Source: Campylobacterota bacterium
Lineage (GTDB): Bacteria > Campylobacterota > Campylobacteria > Campylobacterales > Sulfurovaceae
DNA length: 53,679 nucleotides
Direction of reading: 5' to 3'
Assembly (NCBI GenBank): GCA_015494795.1
Contig: WGAM01000148.1
Span: forward strand, 1 to 53,679
Below the pieces are notes generated by a model that saw only the letters and a list, made by a program, of their open reading frames with translations, was not told where the DNA came from and made no database searches. Below are positions 1-7,400 of the stretch, in pieces. The position numbers and the translations under genes were made by a program. Every line of letters begins with the position of its first letter. The first letter of the stretch is position 1.

Positions 1-58
1 ATCGGTTCTTTTGAGTTAGTATCATAGTTTTCATATAGCAATTATATACAAAATATGA

Positions 59-64
59 TATAAT
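59..64 (+). promoter_or_regulatory. -10 promoter element before the structured leader
   Basis: A TATAAT hexamer preceded by TATGA. Campylobacterota sigma-70 promoters typically have a strong -10 and no conserved -35. Transcription would begin near position 70, exactly where the structured element starts. Confidence 0.5.
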
Positions 65-69
65 GTCAA

Positions 70-139
70 GTGAGAATTTTCAGCAGAGCTGATTATTTCT
101 CCTCACCGCCATCAATGGCGATGTCTCCGAAATAAGGAA
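70..139 (+). ncRNA. structured RNA leader of unknown family
   Basis: Directly downstream of a TATAAT box. GTGAG (70-74) can pair with CTCAC (102-106), enclosing TCAGC-AGA-GCTGA (80-92). A second hairpin, CGCCA-TCAA-TGGCG (107-120 region), abuts the first stem and could stack on it. GAGAA (72-76) can instead pair with TTCTC (97-101), which excludes the outer stem, so two folds compete. An AAGGA ribosome-binding-like site follows at 134-138. I tried to match it to common riboswitch classes and could not. It could be a leader or riboswitch, a small RNA, or the right end of an insertion element. The structure is read by eye and no covariation is available. Confidence 0.35.
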
Positions 140-369
140 AAATTGATGAAAATCATGTATATGAGACAGATAGTAACGATTGGTTAGTTCAGAGTAGTAC
201 AAATAGTAATTATTTTCAATCTGGAACAATCTATGTAGATGCTACTCAATATAAATATCATGGAGATATGGTAACAGTTAGAAAAGGTGAGAGGGTAGGA
301 GAGTTTAGACAGCAAGATTTAATAGATGAATTAAATAAAAGACGAAATGGAGAAGATTGTAATATATAA
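136..369 (+). pseudogene. 5'-truncated coding remnant, about 75 codons, unknown family
   Basis: An open frame ending in TAA at 367-369 encodes a protein-like sequence with segments such as NDWLVQSSTNSNYFQSGTIY and VTVRKGERVGEFRQQDLIDE. It is closed upstream by a TAA at 133-135 and has no ATG, GTG or TTG near its beginning. The only well-placed ATG (146-148, after AAGGA) is in another frame and stops after 13 codons. I do not recognise the family. It reads as the C-terminal part of a gene whose 5' end was lost by insertion, deletion or frameshift. Alternatively it is a small intact gene starting at ATT (142-144), although the ribosome-site spacing is then too short. Confidence 0.35.
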
Positions 370-386
370 AAATCTATAATTTATGA

Positions 387-392
387 TATAAT
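387..392 (+). promoter_or_regulatory. -10 element of the ppk1 promoter
   Basis: TATAAT within TTATGATATAATC, 24 bases before the ppk1 start codon. It leaves a very short 5' UTR containing the weak ribosome site AGTAGGTAGTAG. Confidence 0.5.
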
Positions 393-416
393 CTACCCAA
401 AAAGTAGGTAGTAGAA

Positions 417-2501
417 ATGTCTATAGATTTAACCTCTCCAGAACTATATTTTAATCGTGAACTCTCTTGGTTGAAATTTAATAGTAGAGTTTTAGCCCAA
501 GCCCAAGATACCTCTCTTCCACCATTAGAGAGGCTTAAATTTATTGCAATATATGGAACAAATTTAGATGAGTTCTATATGATACGAGTTGCAGGGCTTA
601 AATCTCTCTTTAAAGCTAGAATTCAAGAGACTGCAATTGATAAGATGACTCCAGCAGAACAGTTAGAGGCAATTCGCTCAACTCTACATAGAGAACAGAA
701 GGTAGTAGAGGCTACCTTTAAAGATATTATGAAAGAGTTAAAGGGGTATGGAGTTACAATTAAGAGTTATGATAAACTATCAGAGACTCAACAAGAGATT
801 ATAAAAAATGAGTTTTTTGAGCAGATTTATCCAGTTATTATGCCAATTGCTATTGATGCTACTCACCCTTTTCCACATCTAAATAATCTTAGTTTTGCAT
901 TAGCATTAAAATTTGAAGATAAAAAAGAGAATATTAAATATGGATTAATAAGAATACCTAGGATTTTACCAAGTTTCTTAAATATTGGTAACTGTTTTGT
1001 ACCTATTGAGTCTGTTGTTGACTATTTTAGTACAGAGTTATTTTTAGGATTAAAAAAAATATCATCAACACCTTTTAGAGTCACAAGAAATGCTGATATA
1101 GCCATTGAAGAGGAGGAGGCTGATGATTTTATGGAGATACTTGAAGAGGGGATAAGAGCTAGGAATAGAGGTACTTTAGTTAGATTAGAGATGGGTATTG
1201 ATACTGATGAGGATTTAGTAGAGGTTTTAACAACTCATTTAAAACTAAATACAGATGATATATATGAGTATCAAATTCCTCTAAATTTAAGCAGATTATG
1301 GTCTATTGTATCTAAAGAGTCTCTTGCTCACCTTACACTTCCAACATATGCACCAAAGACTCTTCCTCCACTTGATGATAATAGTGATATGTTTGAAGCT
1401 ATAGAGAAGAGAGATATTTTACTATATCACCCTTATGAGAGCTTTGACCCTGTTGTTAGATTTATTGAAGATGCATCTAAAGACCCAAATACTCTATCTA
1501 TGCGTATGACACTCTATCGTGTTGGTAAAAACTCTCCTATTGTAAAATCACTAATTCGTGCATCAAGAGATGGTAAGCAGGTTACTGTTTTAGTTGAGCT
1601 TAAAGCCCGTTTTGATGAGGAGAATAATCTACACTGGGCAAAAGCATTAGAGGATGCAGGAGCTCATGTTATATATGGAATTTCTGGACTTAAAGTCCAT
1701 GCAAAAATAGCTCAAATTACTAAAAGAAAGGGTAATAAACTTCAAGGTTATCTACATTTAGGAACAGGAAACTATAATCCTACAACGGCAAGGATTTATA
1801 CTGATTTAAGTTATTTTACTGCAAAGAGTGATTTTAATTATGATGCAACTAAGTTTTTTCACTTTATAACAGGGTTTGCAGACCATATCTCTATGAAGAG
1901 ATTAATTATTGCCCCAATAGGCATAAAACCTAAACTCTTATCTCTTATAGAAAATGAGGCATCTCATAAAGAGGAGGGGCATATTATATTAAAGGCAAAT
2001 TCACTGGTTGATTCAGATATTATAAGAGCATTATATGTAGCATCTATAAAGGGTTGTAAGATAGAGCTTATTATTAGAGGTATCTGTACGCTAAAACCTG
2101 CTATTAGTGGAATTAGTGAAAATATATCTGTATATTCAATTATAGGAAAGTATCTTGAACATCCACGAATTTACTACTTTAAGCATGATGAAAACGAGTG
2201 TTATATATCAAGTGCCGATTTAATGCCTAGAAATTTAATAAGAAGAATAGAGATAATGACACCTATTGTAGAAAATAATTTAAAAGATAAAATAAAACAG
2301 ATACTCTCTTTACAACTTCAAGATAATAGGTTAAGATGGAGATTAAAGAGTACAGGTGAGTATAAACTAGTCAAAAGTGGAGATAAGATTATAAATAATC
2401 ATGAGATTTTGGAAAATCAAATTACAAAACTCTATAATAAATCTCAAAAAAAGACTAGAAAATATATAAAGAGACTCTCTAAAAAAAAGTTAAAGGATTA
2501 G
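417..2501 (+). CDS. ppk1: polyphosphate kinase 1
   Basis: PPK1 makes long-chain inorganic polyphosphate from ATP, reversibly, usually as a membrane-associated tetramer. The 694 residues match the family length. The N-terminal signature YFNRELSWLKFNSRVL is near residue 11. The phospholipase-D-like catalytic half carries the autophosphorylated histidine in KVHAKI (His428, codon at 1698), followed by GYLHLGTGNYNP. The second essential histidine is in YLEHPRIYYF (His582, codon at 2160), followed by SSADLMPRNLIRRIEI. The C-terminus is very lysine-rich. It has its own -10 box, and the next gene begins one base after its stop, so the two are probably co-transcribed. Identification is secure. Confidence 0.97.
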   Translation: MSIDLTSPELYFNRELSWLKFNSRVLAQAQDTSLPPLERLKFIAIYGTNLDEFYMIRVAGLKSLFKARIQETAIDKMTPAEQLEAIRSTLHREQKVVEATFKDIMKELKGYGVTIKSYDKLSETQQEIIKNEFFEQIYPVIMPIAIDATHPFPHLNNLSFALALKFEDKKENIKYGLIRIPRILPSFLNIGNCFVPIESVVDYFSTELFLGLKKISSTPFRVTRNADIAIEEEEADDFMEILEEGIRARNRGTLVRLEMGIDTDEDLVEVLTTHLKLNTDDIYEYQIPLNLSRLWSIVSKESLAHLTLPTYAPKTLPPLDDNSDMFEAIEKRDILLYHPYESFDPVVRFIEDASKDPNTLSMRMTLYRVGKNSPIVKSLIRASRDGKQVTVLVELKARFDEENNLHWAKALEDAGAHVIYGISGLKVHAKIAQITKRKGNKLQGYLHLGTGNYNPTTARIYTDLSYFTAKSDFNYDATKFFHFITGFADHISMKRLIIAPIGIKPKLLSLIENEASHKEEGHIILKANSLVDSDIIRALYVASIKGCKIELIIRGICTLKPAISGISENISVYSIIGKYLEHPRIYYFKHDENECYISSADLMPRNLIRRIEIMTPIVENNLKDKIKQILSLQLQDNRLRWRLKSTGEYKLVKSGDKIINNHEILENQITKLYNKSQKKTRKYIKRLSKKKLKD

Positions 2502-2502
2502 A

Positions 2503-3027
2503 ATGATAATACCATATCAGGGTTGGAGACCTATTTTAAAGAAAAATGCTTGGATTGCAGATGGAGCTACTGTAATAGGAAGAACAGAGATAGGTGAGGA
2601 TAGTGCAATTTGGTTTGGTTGTGTTGTAAGGGGTGATGTTCACTATATTAAGATAGGAGATAGAAGTAATATTCAAGATTTGTCTATGGTTCATATTACT
2701 CATCATAAAAAAGAGGATATGAGTGACGGACACCCTACAATAATTGGAAATGATGTAACTATTGGACATAGAGTAATGCTTCATGGTTGTACTATTGAAG
2801 ATGCTTGTCTTATTGGAATGTCTGCTACAATTTTAGATGGAGCTGTAATTGGAAAAGAGTCTATTGTTGGTGCTGGAAGTTTAGTTACTAAAAATAAGAA
2901 ATTTCCACCAAGAAGTTTAATAATGGGAAGTCCTGCAAAAGTGGTAAGGGAGTTAACAGATGCTGAAGTAGCAGAGCTATATGCATCTGCAAAAAGGTAT
3001 GTAGAGTTCAAAAATAACTATCTCTAA
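2503..3027 (+). CDS. gamma-carbonic anhydrase family protein (left-handed beta-helix)
   Basis: A 174-residue left-handed parallel beta-helix protein of the YrdA/PaaY/gamma-carbonic-anhydrase group. Hexapeptide repeats such as AWIADGATVIGRTEIGEDSA run through residues 16-135. Three histidines sit where the trimeric enzymes bind metal: His64 (SMVH), His89 (TIGH) and His94 (MLHGC). The RGD and QDLSMVH motifs are also typical. The fold and metal site support carbonic anhydrase activity, but many homologues are inactive or act on thioesters, so the substrate is uncertain. The start lies one base after the ppk1 stop, suggesting translational coupling. Confidence 0.9.
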   Translation: MIIPYQGWRPILKKNAWIADGATVIGRTEIGEDSAIWFGCVVRGDVHYIKIGDRSNIQDLSMVHITHHKKEDMSDGHPTIIGNDVTIGHRVMLHGCTIEDACLIGMSATILDGAVIGKESIVGAGSLVTKNKKFPPRSLIMGSPAKVVRELTDAEVAELYASAKRYVEFKNNYL

Positions 3028-3078
3028 TTTTCCACTTTTTAATGGTACAATATAGATAAAATATTAAAGGAGCTTATT

Positions 3079-4296
3079 ATGAGTTATATAAGATTTTTTT
3101 TTCTTATCTATATAGTACTATTTAATAGTGGCTGTATAAAAAAGGAGGATAGGGGGGTTACTCCTCCAAAAGAGCGTATAGTCTATGTTAATAGACAACC
3201 AGTCAACTGTGCAACAACTATTCATACTCCAACTCCTACACCTTTAATTATAGAAGATAGACAACATATAAATAGTAATAGACCTATGATTAATAGACCT
3301 AGATTTAATTCTGGATTTGATATTAATAGTATCTCTAGTCCATATTTAGGTGGAGCTTATGCTAATAATTATCAACTTAAGCAATTTATAGAAGAGATGG
3401 TATCTAAACATGGATTTAGAAGAGATTATCTATATGGAGTTTTTTCCACTGTAAATAGAGATACGCTATCTTTAAAAAAGTATAATGTTTATGGTAAATC
3501 ACATAAAAAACAGAAAGCAAATTCTGTTGGTTCATGGGACAGATATCCAAAGTTTGTAACTGCTGATAGGGTAGTAAATGGAGTAAGATTTTGGAGAGCT
3601 AATAGGTATTATCTTGAAAAAGCTGCATATATATATCATGTAGCTCCTGAGTATATTGTTGGTATTATTGGAGTTGAGACAAATTTTGGTAGAGATACGG
3701 GTAAACATAGACTCTTAGATGCCTTAACATCTCTCTCACTAGAGTATAAAAAGCGTTCAAAATTTTTTAGAAAAGAGTTAGAAGAGTATCTACTACTTAC
3801 AAGAGAGCAGAGATTAAATCCACTTGTTATTAGAGGCTCTTATGGGGGGGCTTTTGGAATAGTGCAATTTATGCCTGATTCATTTAGAACCTATGCAGTT
3901 GATTTTGATGGAGATGGGGTAAAAAATCTATTTGACCCAGCTGATGCAATTGGAAGTACTGCTAACTTTTTTGTTAAAAAGGGTAAGTGGAACCCAAACA
4001 TTCCTGTGGCTATGAGAGTCTTATATAATAAAAAGAGATTTAATATACTTCCAACAGGATATAAAACAGAATATTCACAAAGTTATCTTAAATCTTTAGG
4101 AATGAGACCAACAAGTAATTTTTATGGATATAGAGGTCCTGTATCTCTTATAAAGCTTAGTAAATATGATAGAGATGAGTTGTGGTGGGGTACAAAAAAT
4201 TTCTATGCAATTGCTAGATATAATCCAAGAGATTACTATATTATGTCTGTTCATCTATTAGCTCAAGCTGTTCGTAAAAGCTATTATAGAAGATAA
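3079..4296 (+). CDS. lytic murein transglycosylase lipoprotein, MltB-like (GH103)
   Basis: Predicted to cleave the MurNAc-GlcNAc bond of peptidoglycan to form 1,6-anhydro ends. The N-terminus is a lipoprotein signal ending LFNSGC, with Cys19 as the lipidated residue, so it is probably anchored in the outer membrane. A variable proline/asparagine-rich linker covers residues 20-110. The catalytic core follows: IIGVETNFGRDTGKHRLLDA with Glu200 as candidate general acid, then GAFGIVQFMPDSF and DFDGDGVKNLFDPADAIGS, all hallmarks of MltB-type enzymes. The start is fixed by AAAGGAG eight bases upstream. It converges on mnmA. Confidence 0.9.
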   Translation: MSYIRFFFLIYIVLFNSGCIKKEDRGVTPPKERIVYVNRQPVNCATTIHTPTPTPLIIEDRQHINSNRPMINRPRFNSGFDINSISSPYLGGAYANNYQLKQFIEEMVSKHGFRRDYLYGVFSTVNRDTLSLKKYNVYGKSHKKQKANSVGSWDRYPKFVTADRVVNGVRFWRANRYYLEKAAYIYHVAPEYIVGIIGVETNFGRDTGKHRLLDALTSLSLEYKKRSKFFRKELEEYLLLTREQRLNPLVIRGSYGGAFGIVQFMPDSFRTYAVDFDGDGVKNLFDPADAIGSTANFFVKKGKWNPNIPVAMRVLYNKKRFNILPTGYKTEYSQSYLKSLGMRPTSNFYGYRGPVSLIKLSKYDRDELWWGTKNFYAIARYNPRDYYIMSVHLLAQAVRKSYYRR

Positions 4297-4306
4297 TATT
4301 TATCTT
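4290..4306. terminator. weak hairpin between converging genes
   Basis: AAGATAA-TAT-TTATCTT is a perfect 7-bp AT-rich stem overlapping the stop codon of the transglycosylase gene. There is no GC core and no clean T-run, so termination is uncertain. Confidence 0.3.
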
Positions 4307-4318
4307 ATCTTCCTATAA

Positions 4319-5338
4319 TTAATAGATAACTCCTGAACCAAGAACTCTATCCTTATCATAAAATACAGCTATCTGTCCAAATGCTAATCCATAAACAGGT
4401 TCAGTAAGCTCTACAAAACCTATATTATTATCTATCTTAACACTACACTCAATAGCTCTTGTTCTATATCTTACCTTTACAGAGGCTTTAAAATCTTTTA
4501 AATCCTCAAACATATTTATATTTTTAATACTAAAATTTCTTACCTCTAGCTCATCTCTTTTACCAACTACTATCTGATTACTCTCTGGTTTAATAGCTAA
4601 AACAAAGTGCGGGTCATGAGCTCCCTCTACTCTAAATCCTCTTCTCTTTCCTATAGTATAGTGCATATAGCCTTTATGAGTTCCAACCACCTCCCCTTTA
4701 GAGTCTATAACCTCTCCTATATTATCTATATTCATATGTCTCTCTAATATTTCAGTATAGTTATTCTCTACAAAACATATCTCACTGCTCTCTTTTTGAG
4801 TTGCAAAATCCTTTAGGGGTTTTATCTTTGAAGCGAATGCTTTAACATCATCTTTTATCCATGAGCCTAGAGGAAATATGAGTTTTGGAAGTATCTCTTT
4901 TTTTACCTGTGCTACAAAATAGCTCTGGTCTTTACTCTTATCTTCTGCTATATAGAAAAACTCTCCATCACACTTAAGATAGTGACCTGTTGCAACTTTA
5001 TCAATTCCTAAAGAGTTAGCAAACTCAACCATTTTACCAAATTTAATAGTTCTATTACAGATTACACATGGATTTGGAGTAAGTCCACTTCTATATGTAT
5101 CTACAAAGTAGTCATATACTTCATTTTTAAACTCTTTTGATAAATCAAGAAAATGGACATCTATATCTAAATATTTTGCTACTCTCTCTACTTTTTTAAA
5201 ATTCTCCTCATGATACCCCTCTTTATCATGAAGTTTCATATATACTCCTATAACCTCATAACCTTCTTTTTGCAATAGTATAGCTGTAACAGTTGAATCA
5301 ACTCCACCACTCATACCTACTAAAACTTTTCTACTCAC
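4319..5338 (-). CDS. mnmA: tRNA-specific 2-thiouridylase MnmA
   Basis: MnmA adenylates U34 of tRNA-Lys, tRNA-Glu and tRNA-Gln and transfers sulfur to it, giving s2U34. The PP-loop SGGVDST is at residues 10-16. The catalytic pair is visible as Cys91 in NPCVICN and Cys188 in SSEICF, corresponding to the two conserved cysteines of the E. coli enzyme. YTIGKRRGF and the C-terminal GQIAVFYD segment are standard. The length of 339 is normal for Campylobacterota. The start overlaps the end of folK by four bases (ATGA type), so translation is probably coupled. Confidence 0.96.
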   Translation of the reverse strand: MSRKVLVGMSGGVDSTVTAILLQKEGYEVIGVYMKLHDKEGYHEENFKKVERVAKYLDIDVHFLDLSKEFKNEVYDYFVDTYRSGLTPNPCVICNRTIKFGKMVEFANSLGIDKVATGHYLKCDGEFFYIAEDKSKDQSYFVAQVKKEILPKLIFPLGSWIKDDVKAFASKIKPLKDFATQKESSEICFVENNYTEILERHMNIDNIGEVIDSKGEVVGTHKGYMHYTIGKRRGFRVEGAHDPHFVLAIKPESNQIVVGKRDELEVRNFSIKNINMFEDLKDFKASVKVRYRTRAIECSVKIDNNIGFVELTEPVYGLAFGQIAVFYDKDRVLGSGVIY

Positions 5339-5865
5339 TTTTTACCTCTCTTTTTAAGATAGATATATTTTACATAAGAAGATTTCATATAACTCATAGG
5401 AGTTAATACAGACTCTCTCTCTCTCCATGAGCGATGAGGTAAGATTAACTCTTTAGTGTTTATAGTAATATCTTCATAAAAAATCATATCAATATCTAGT
5501 GTTCTAGGTGCGTCTTGAAAGGAACGCTTTCTGCTAAATTTTTTTTCTAAATGGAGAATATATCGTAAAAGTGCTTTAGGTTTTAAACATGTTTTCACAT
5601 AAATTAGTGAGTTATGAAAATATCTCTGATTTAAATATCCAAATGGTGGATTTTTAAGAGTTGGTGCTGTCTCAATCATCTCAATATATGGAGATTTTTG
5701 TAAAAATATAAAGAGATGATTAAATCGTCTTCTCACATCTCCAATATTACCACCAATTCCAAGTAGTGCTTTATATCTTAATCTACTATTTAACTCTACT
5801 CTTTTTATATAGGGGTAGTATCTATTAAAATATAGAGTATTATCTTTATCTAATTTTCTAGTCAA
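5335..5865 (-). CDS. folK: 2-amino-4-hydroxy-6-hydroxymethyldihydropteridine diphosphokinase
   Basis: FolK transfers pyrophosphate from ATP to the pterin alcohol, the step before dihydropteroate synthase in folate synthesis. The signature [12 protein letters not shown] contains the metal-binding DxD pair, and [15 protein letters not shown] marks the start of the core fold at about residue 34. About 30 residues precede the core; I believe such an extension occurs in other Campylobacterota FolK proteins. The gene overlaps znuB by eight bases upstream and mnmA by four bases downstream, placing a folate gene inside a metal-transport and tRNA-modification string. The regulatory logic is not evident. 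Confidence 0.93.
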   Translation of the reverse strand: MTRKLDKDNTLYFNRYYPYIKRVELNSRLRYKALLGIGGNIGDVRRRFNHLFIFLQKSPYIEMIETAPTLKNPPFGYLNQRYFHNSLIYVKTCLKPKALLRYILHLEKKFSRKRSFQDAPRTLDIDMIFYEDITINTKELILPHRSWRERESVLTPMSYMKSSYVKYIYLKKRGKK

Positions 5866-6664
5866 ATTTTAACTTCTGATATATTAAAAATATGGATAGA
5901 CAAAAAGCAGATATTAAAATAATAGATGCACCCGAAGAGATATTATATATATATGATACAATCAAACCTAAAATTGTAAAAATAGATGAGAATATACTAG
6001 AGAGTATCATCATCATATAGAGTGTATTTGATAACTTTTCAGCAATATATATAGGAATTGTAAGTAGTGCAATTACTAGAATAAGTCCTACCACTTTAAT
6101 AGCAACTACTACAGAGAGAGCTGATAGTACTAAAATTAGAGTATAGTAAAATCTAACATTAATTCCCCTAAGTTTAGCATACTCCATATCATAAGATACT
6201 GCTAATATCTCTCTATATCTTAGTGTAACTATTAAGATAGTAGATATTAAGAGTATTATCATATAGTATAAATCACTATGACTTACAGATAATATTGAGC
6301 CAAATAGATAACTCATTAAATCACCCTTATATCCAGATGTTAAATCTATAAATACAACCCCTAAAGCCATACCAACAGCCCACATTAAACCAATAAAGGT
6401 ATCAACTCTATCTCTATGGTTAAGTGTAATAGAGGCGATTATTAGTGCAGAGATAACAGCAAATAGAGAAGCACCTAAAAAGATTGGAAATCCTAAAAAT
6501 ATAGCAAGTCCAATTCCACCATAAGAGGTATGTGCTATTCCTCCTGCTAGAAATACCATTCTATTAACAACAATTAGTGAGCCAATTATTCCTGAAGCAA
6601 TAGAGACTAAAATCCCTGCAATAAGAGCATTTTGAATAAATTCATAAGATAGAGCCTCTATCAT
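5858..6664 (-). CDS. znuB: zinc/manganese-type ABC transporter permease (ZnuB family)
   Basis: An integral membrane protein of 268 residues with about eight hydrophobic helices, of the ABC-3 permease family that imports Zn2+ or Mn2+ with a periplasmic binding protein. The motifs GGIAHTSYGGIGLAIFLG (about residue 41) and VVAIKVVGLILVIALLTIP (about residue 187) are typical of ZnuB/MntB. The start overlaps the stop of the ATPase gene by four bases. No znuA-type binding protein is in the window, so the metal cannot be assigned; ZnuB is the closest label. Confidence 0.85.
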   Translation of the reverse strand: MIEALSYEFIQNALIAGILVSIASGIIGSLIVVNRMVFLAGGIAHTSYGGIGLAIFLGFPIFLGASLFAVISALIIASITLNHRDRVDTFIGLMWAVGMALGVVFIDLTSGYKGDLMSYLFGSILSVSHSDLYYMIILLISTILIVTLRYREILAVSYDMEYAKLRGINVRFYYTLILVLSALSVVVAIKVVGLILVIALLTIPIYIAEKLSNTLYMMMILSSIFSSIFTILGLIVSYIYNISSGASIILISAFCLSIFLIYQKLKFD

Positions 6665-7398
6665 ATACTATCACCTTTTAATATATGAAATAGTTCAACT
6701 TCACAAAAGTGTCCTGCCATATTTAATTTCTCTTTCTCTTTTTTATTTAGTTTATGATATGTTAGTCTCTTGTTTATATGAACTATTTTATTGGCATACT
6801 CTAATACAATAGATATATCATGACTAACTACAATTATTGTAATATCTCTATTTAGATTTTTTAGTAGTTCATATATCTTTTTCTGTCCATCAATATCTAT
6901 ACTAGCAGTTGGTTCATCTAAAATTAAAATCTTAGGATTTGCACATAAAGCTCTTGCTATCATAACTCTCTGTCTCTGCCCACCTGATAGCTCACCTATC
7001 TTCTTTTGAGCAAACTTCTCCATTCCAACCTGTGCTAATGAACCCATAGCACACATAACCTCATCTTTTCCATATCCAAATATAGCTCTTTTAGTTCCAA
7101 TATGTCCCATAAGTACAACCTCAATAACTTTAATGGGAAAATTGGTATTTATATTTGTATTTTGTGGAACATATCCTATTTTAGATAGATTTTTTTTAGG
7201 TATCTCTCCAAAAGTTTTAATAATACCCTTTTGAGTTGGGATTAGTCCTAATATTAATTTAAGAAGTGTCGATTTTCCTCCACCATTAGGTCCAATAATA
7301 GCAAGAAAATCTCTACTCTCTATCTCTAAATTTATATCTTCTAAAATAGTATGCTTATTATAGGCAAAAGATAGATTTTTTATCTCAATTATAGGGAT
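6661..7398 (-). CDS. znuC: metal ABC transporter ATP-binding protein (ZnuC family), no canonical start codon
   Basis: A complete ABC ATPase of about 245 residues that powers the adjacent ZnuB permease. Read on the minus strand it shows IEIKNLSFAYNKHTILEDIN, Walker A GPNGGGKST, Q-loop VGYVPQN-type sequence, signature LSGGQRQRV, Walker B ILILDEPTASID and the H-loop VSHD. The frame is unbroken, yet the first ATG is internal (7110). At the expected beginning there is a strong AAAAGGAGG followed by ATC (7398-7396, seven bases away) and ATA (7392-7390), with no ATG, GTG or TTG back to an upstream stop. Initiation is therefore at a non-standard codon, or a single-base change removed the ATG. I favour ATC by spacing; ATA is also possible. 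Confidence 0.85.
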   Translation of the reverse strand: MPIIEIKNLSFAYNKHTILEDINLEIESRDFLAIIGPNGGGKSTLLKLILGLIPTQKGIIKTFGEIPKKNLSKIGYVPQNTNINTNFPIKVIEVVLMGHIGTKRAIFGYGKDEVMCAMGSLAQVGMEKFAQKKIGELSGGQRQRVMIARALCANPKILILDEPTASIDIDGQKKIYELLKNLNRDITIIVVSHDISIVLEYANKIVHINKRLTYHKLNKKEKEKLNMAGHFCEVELFHILKGDSI

Positions 7399-7400
7399 AA

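Noticed and set aside
65-145. Fluoride or guanidine riboswitch
   Set aside because: GGCGATG occurs, but the pairing partner and pseudoknot sequences expected for a fluoride aptamer are missing, and no ACGR-type loops are present for guanidine-II.
7100-7150. Apparent -1 frameshift in znuC near 7131-7140
   Set aside because: It arose from dropping one T while joining lines of the reverse complement. Re-deriving each 60-base block gave an unbroken frame (FPIKVIEVVLMGHIG). Only the start codon is abnormal.
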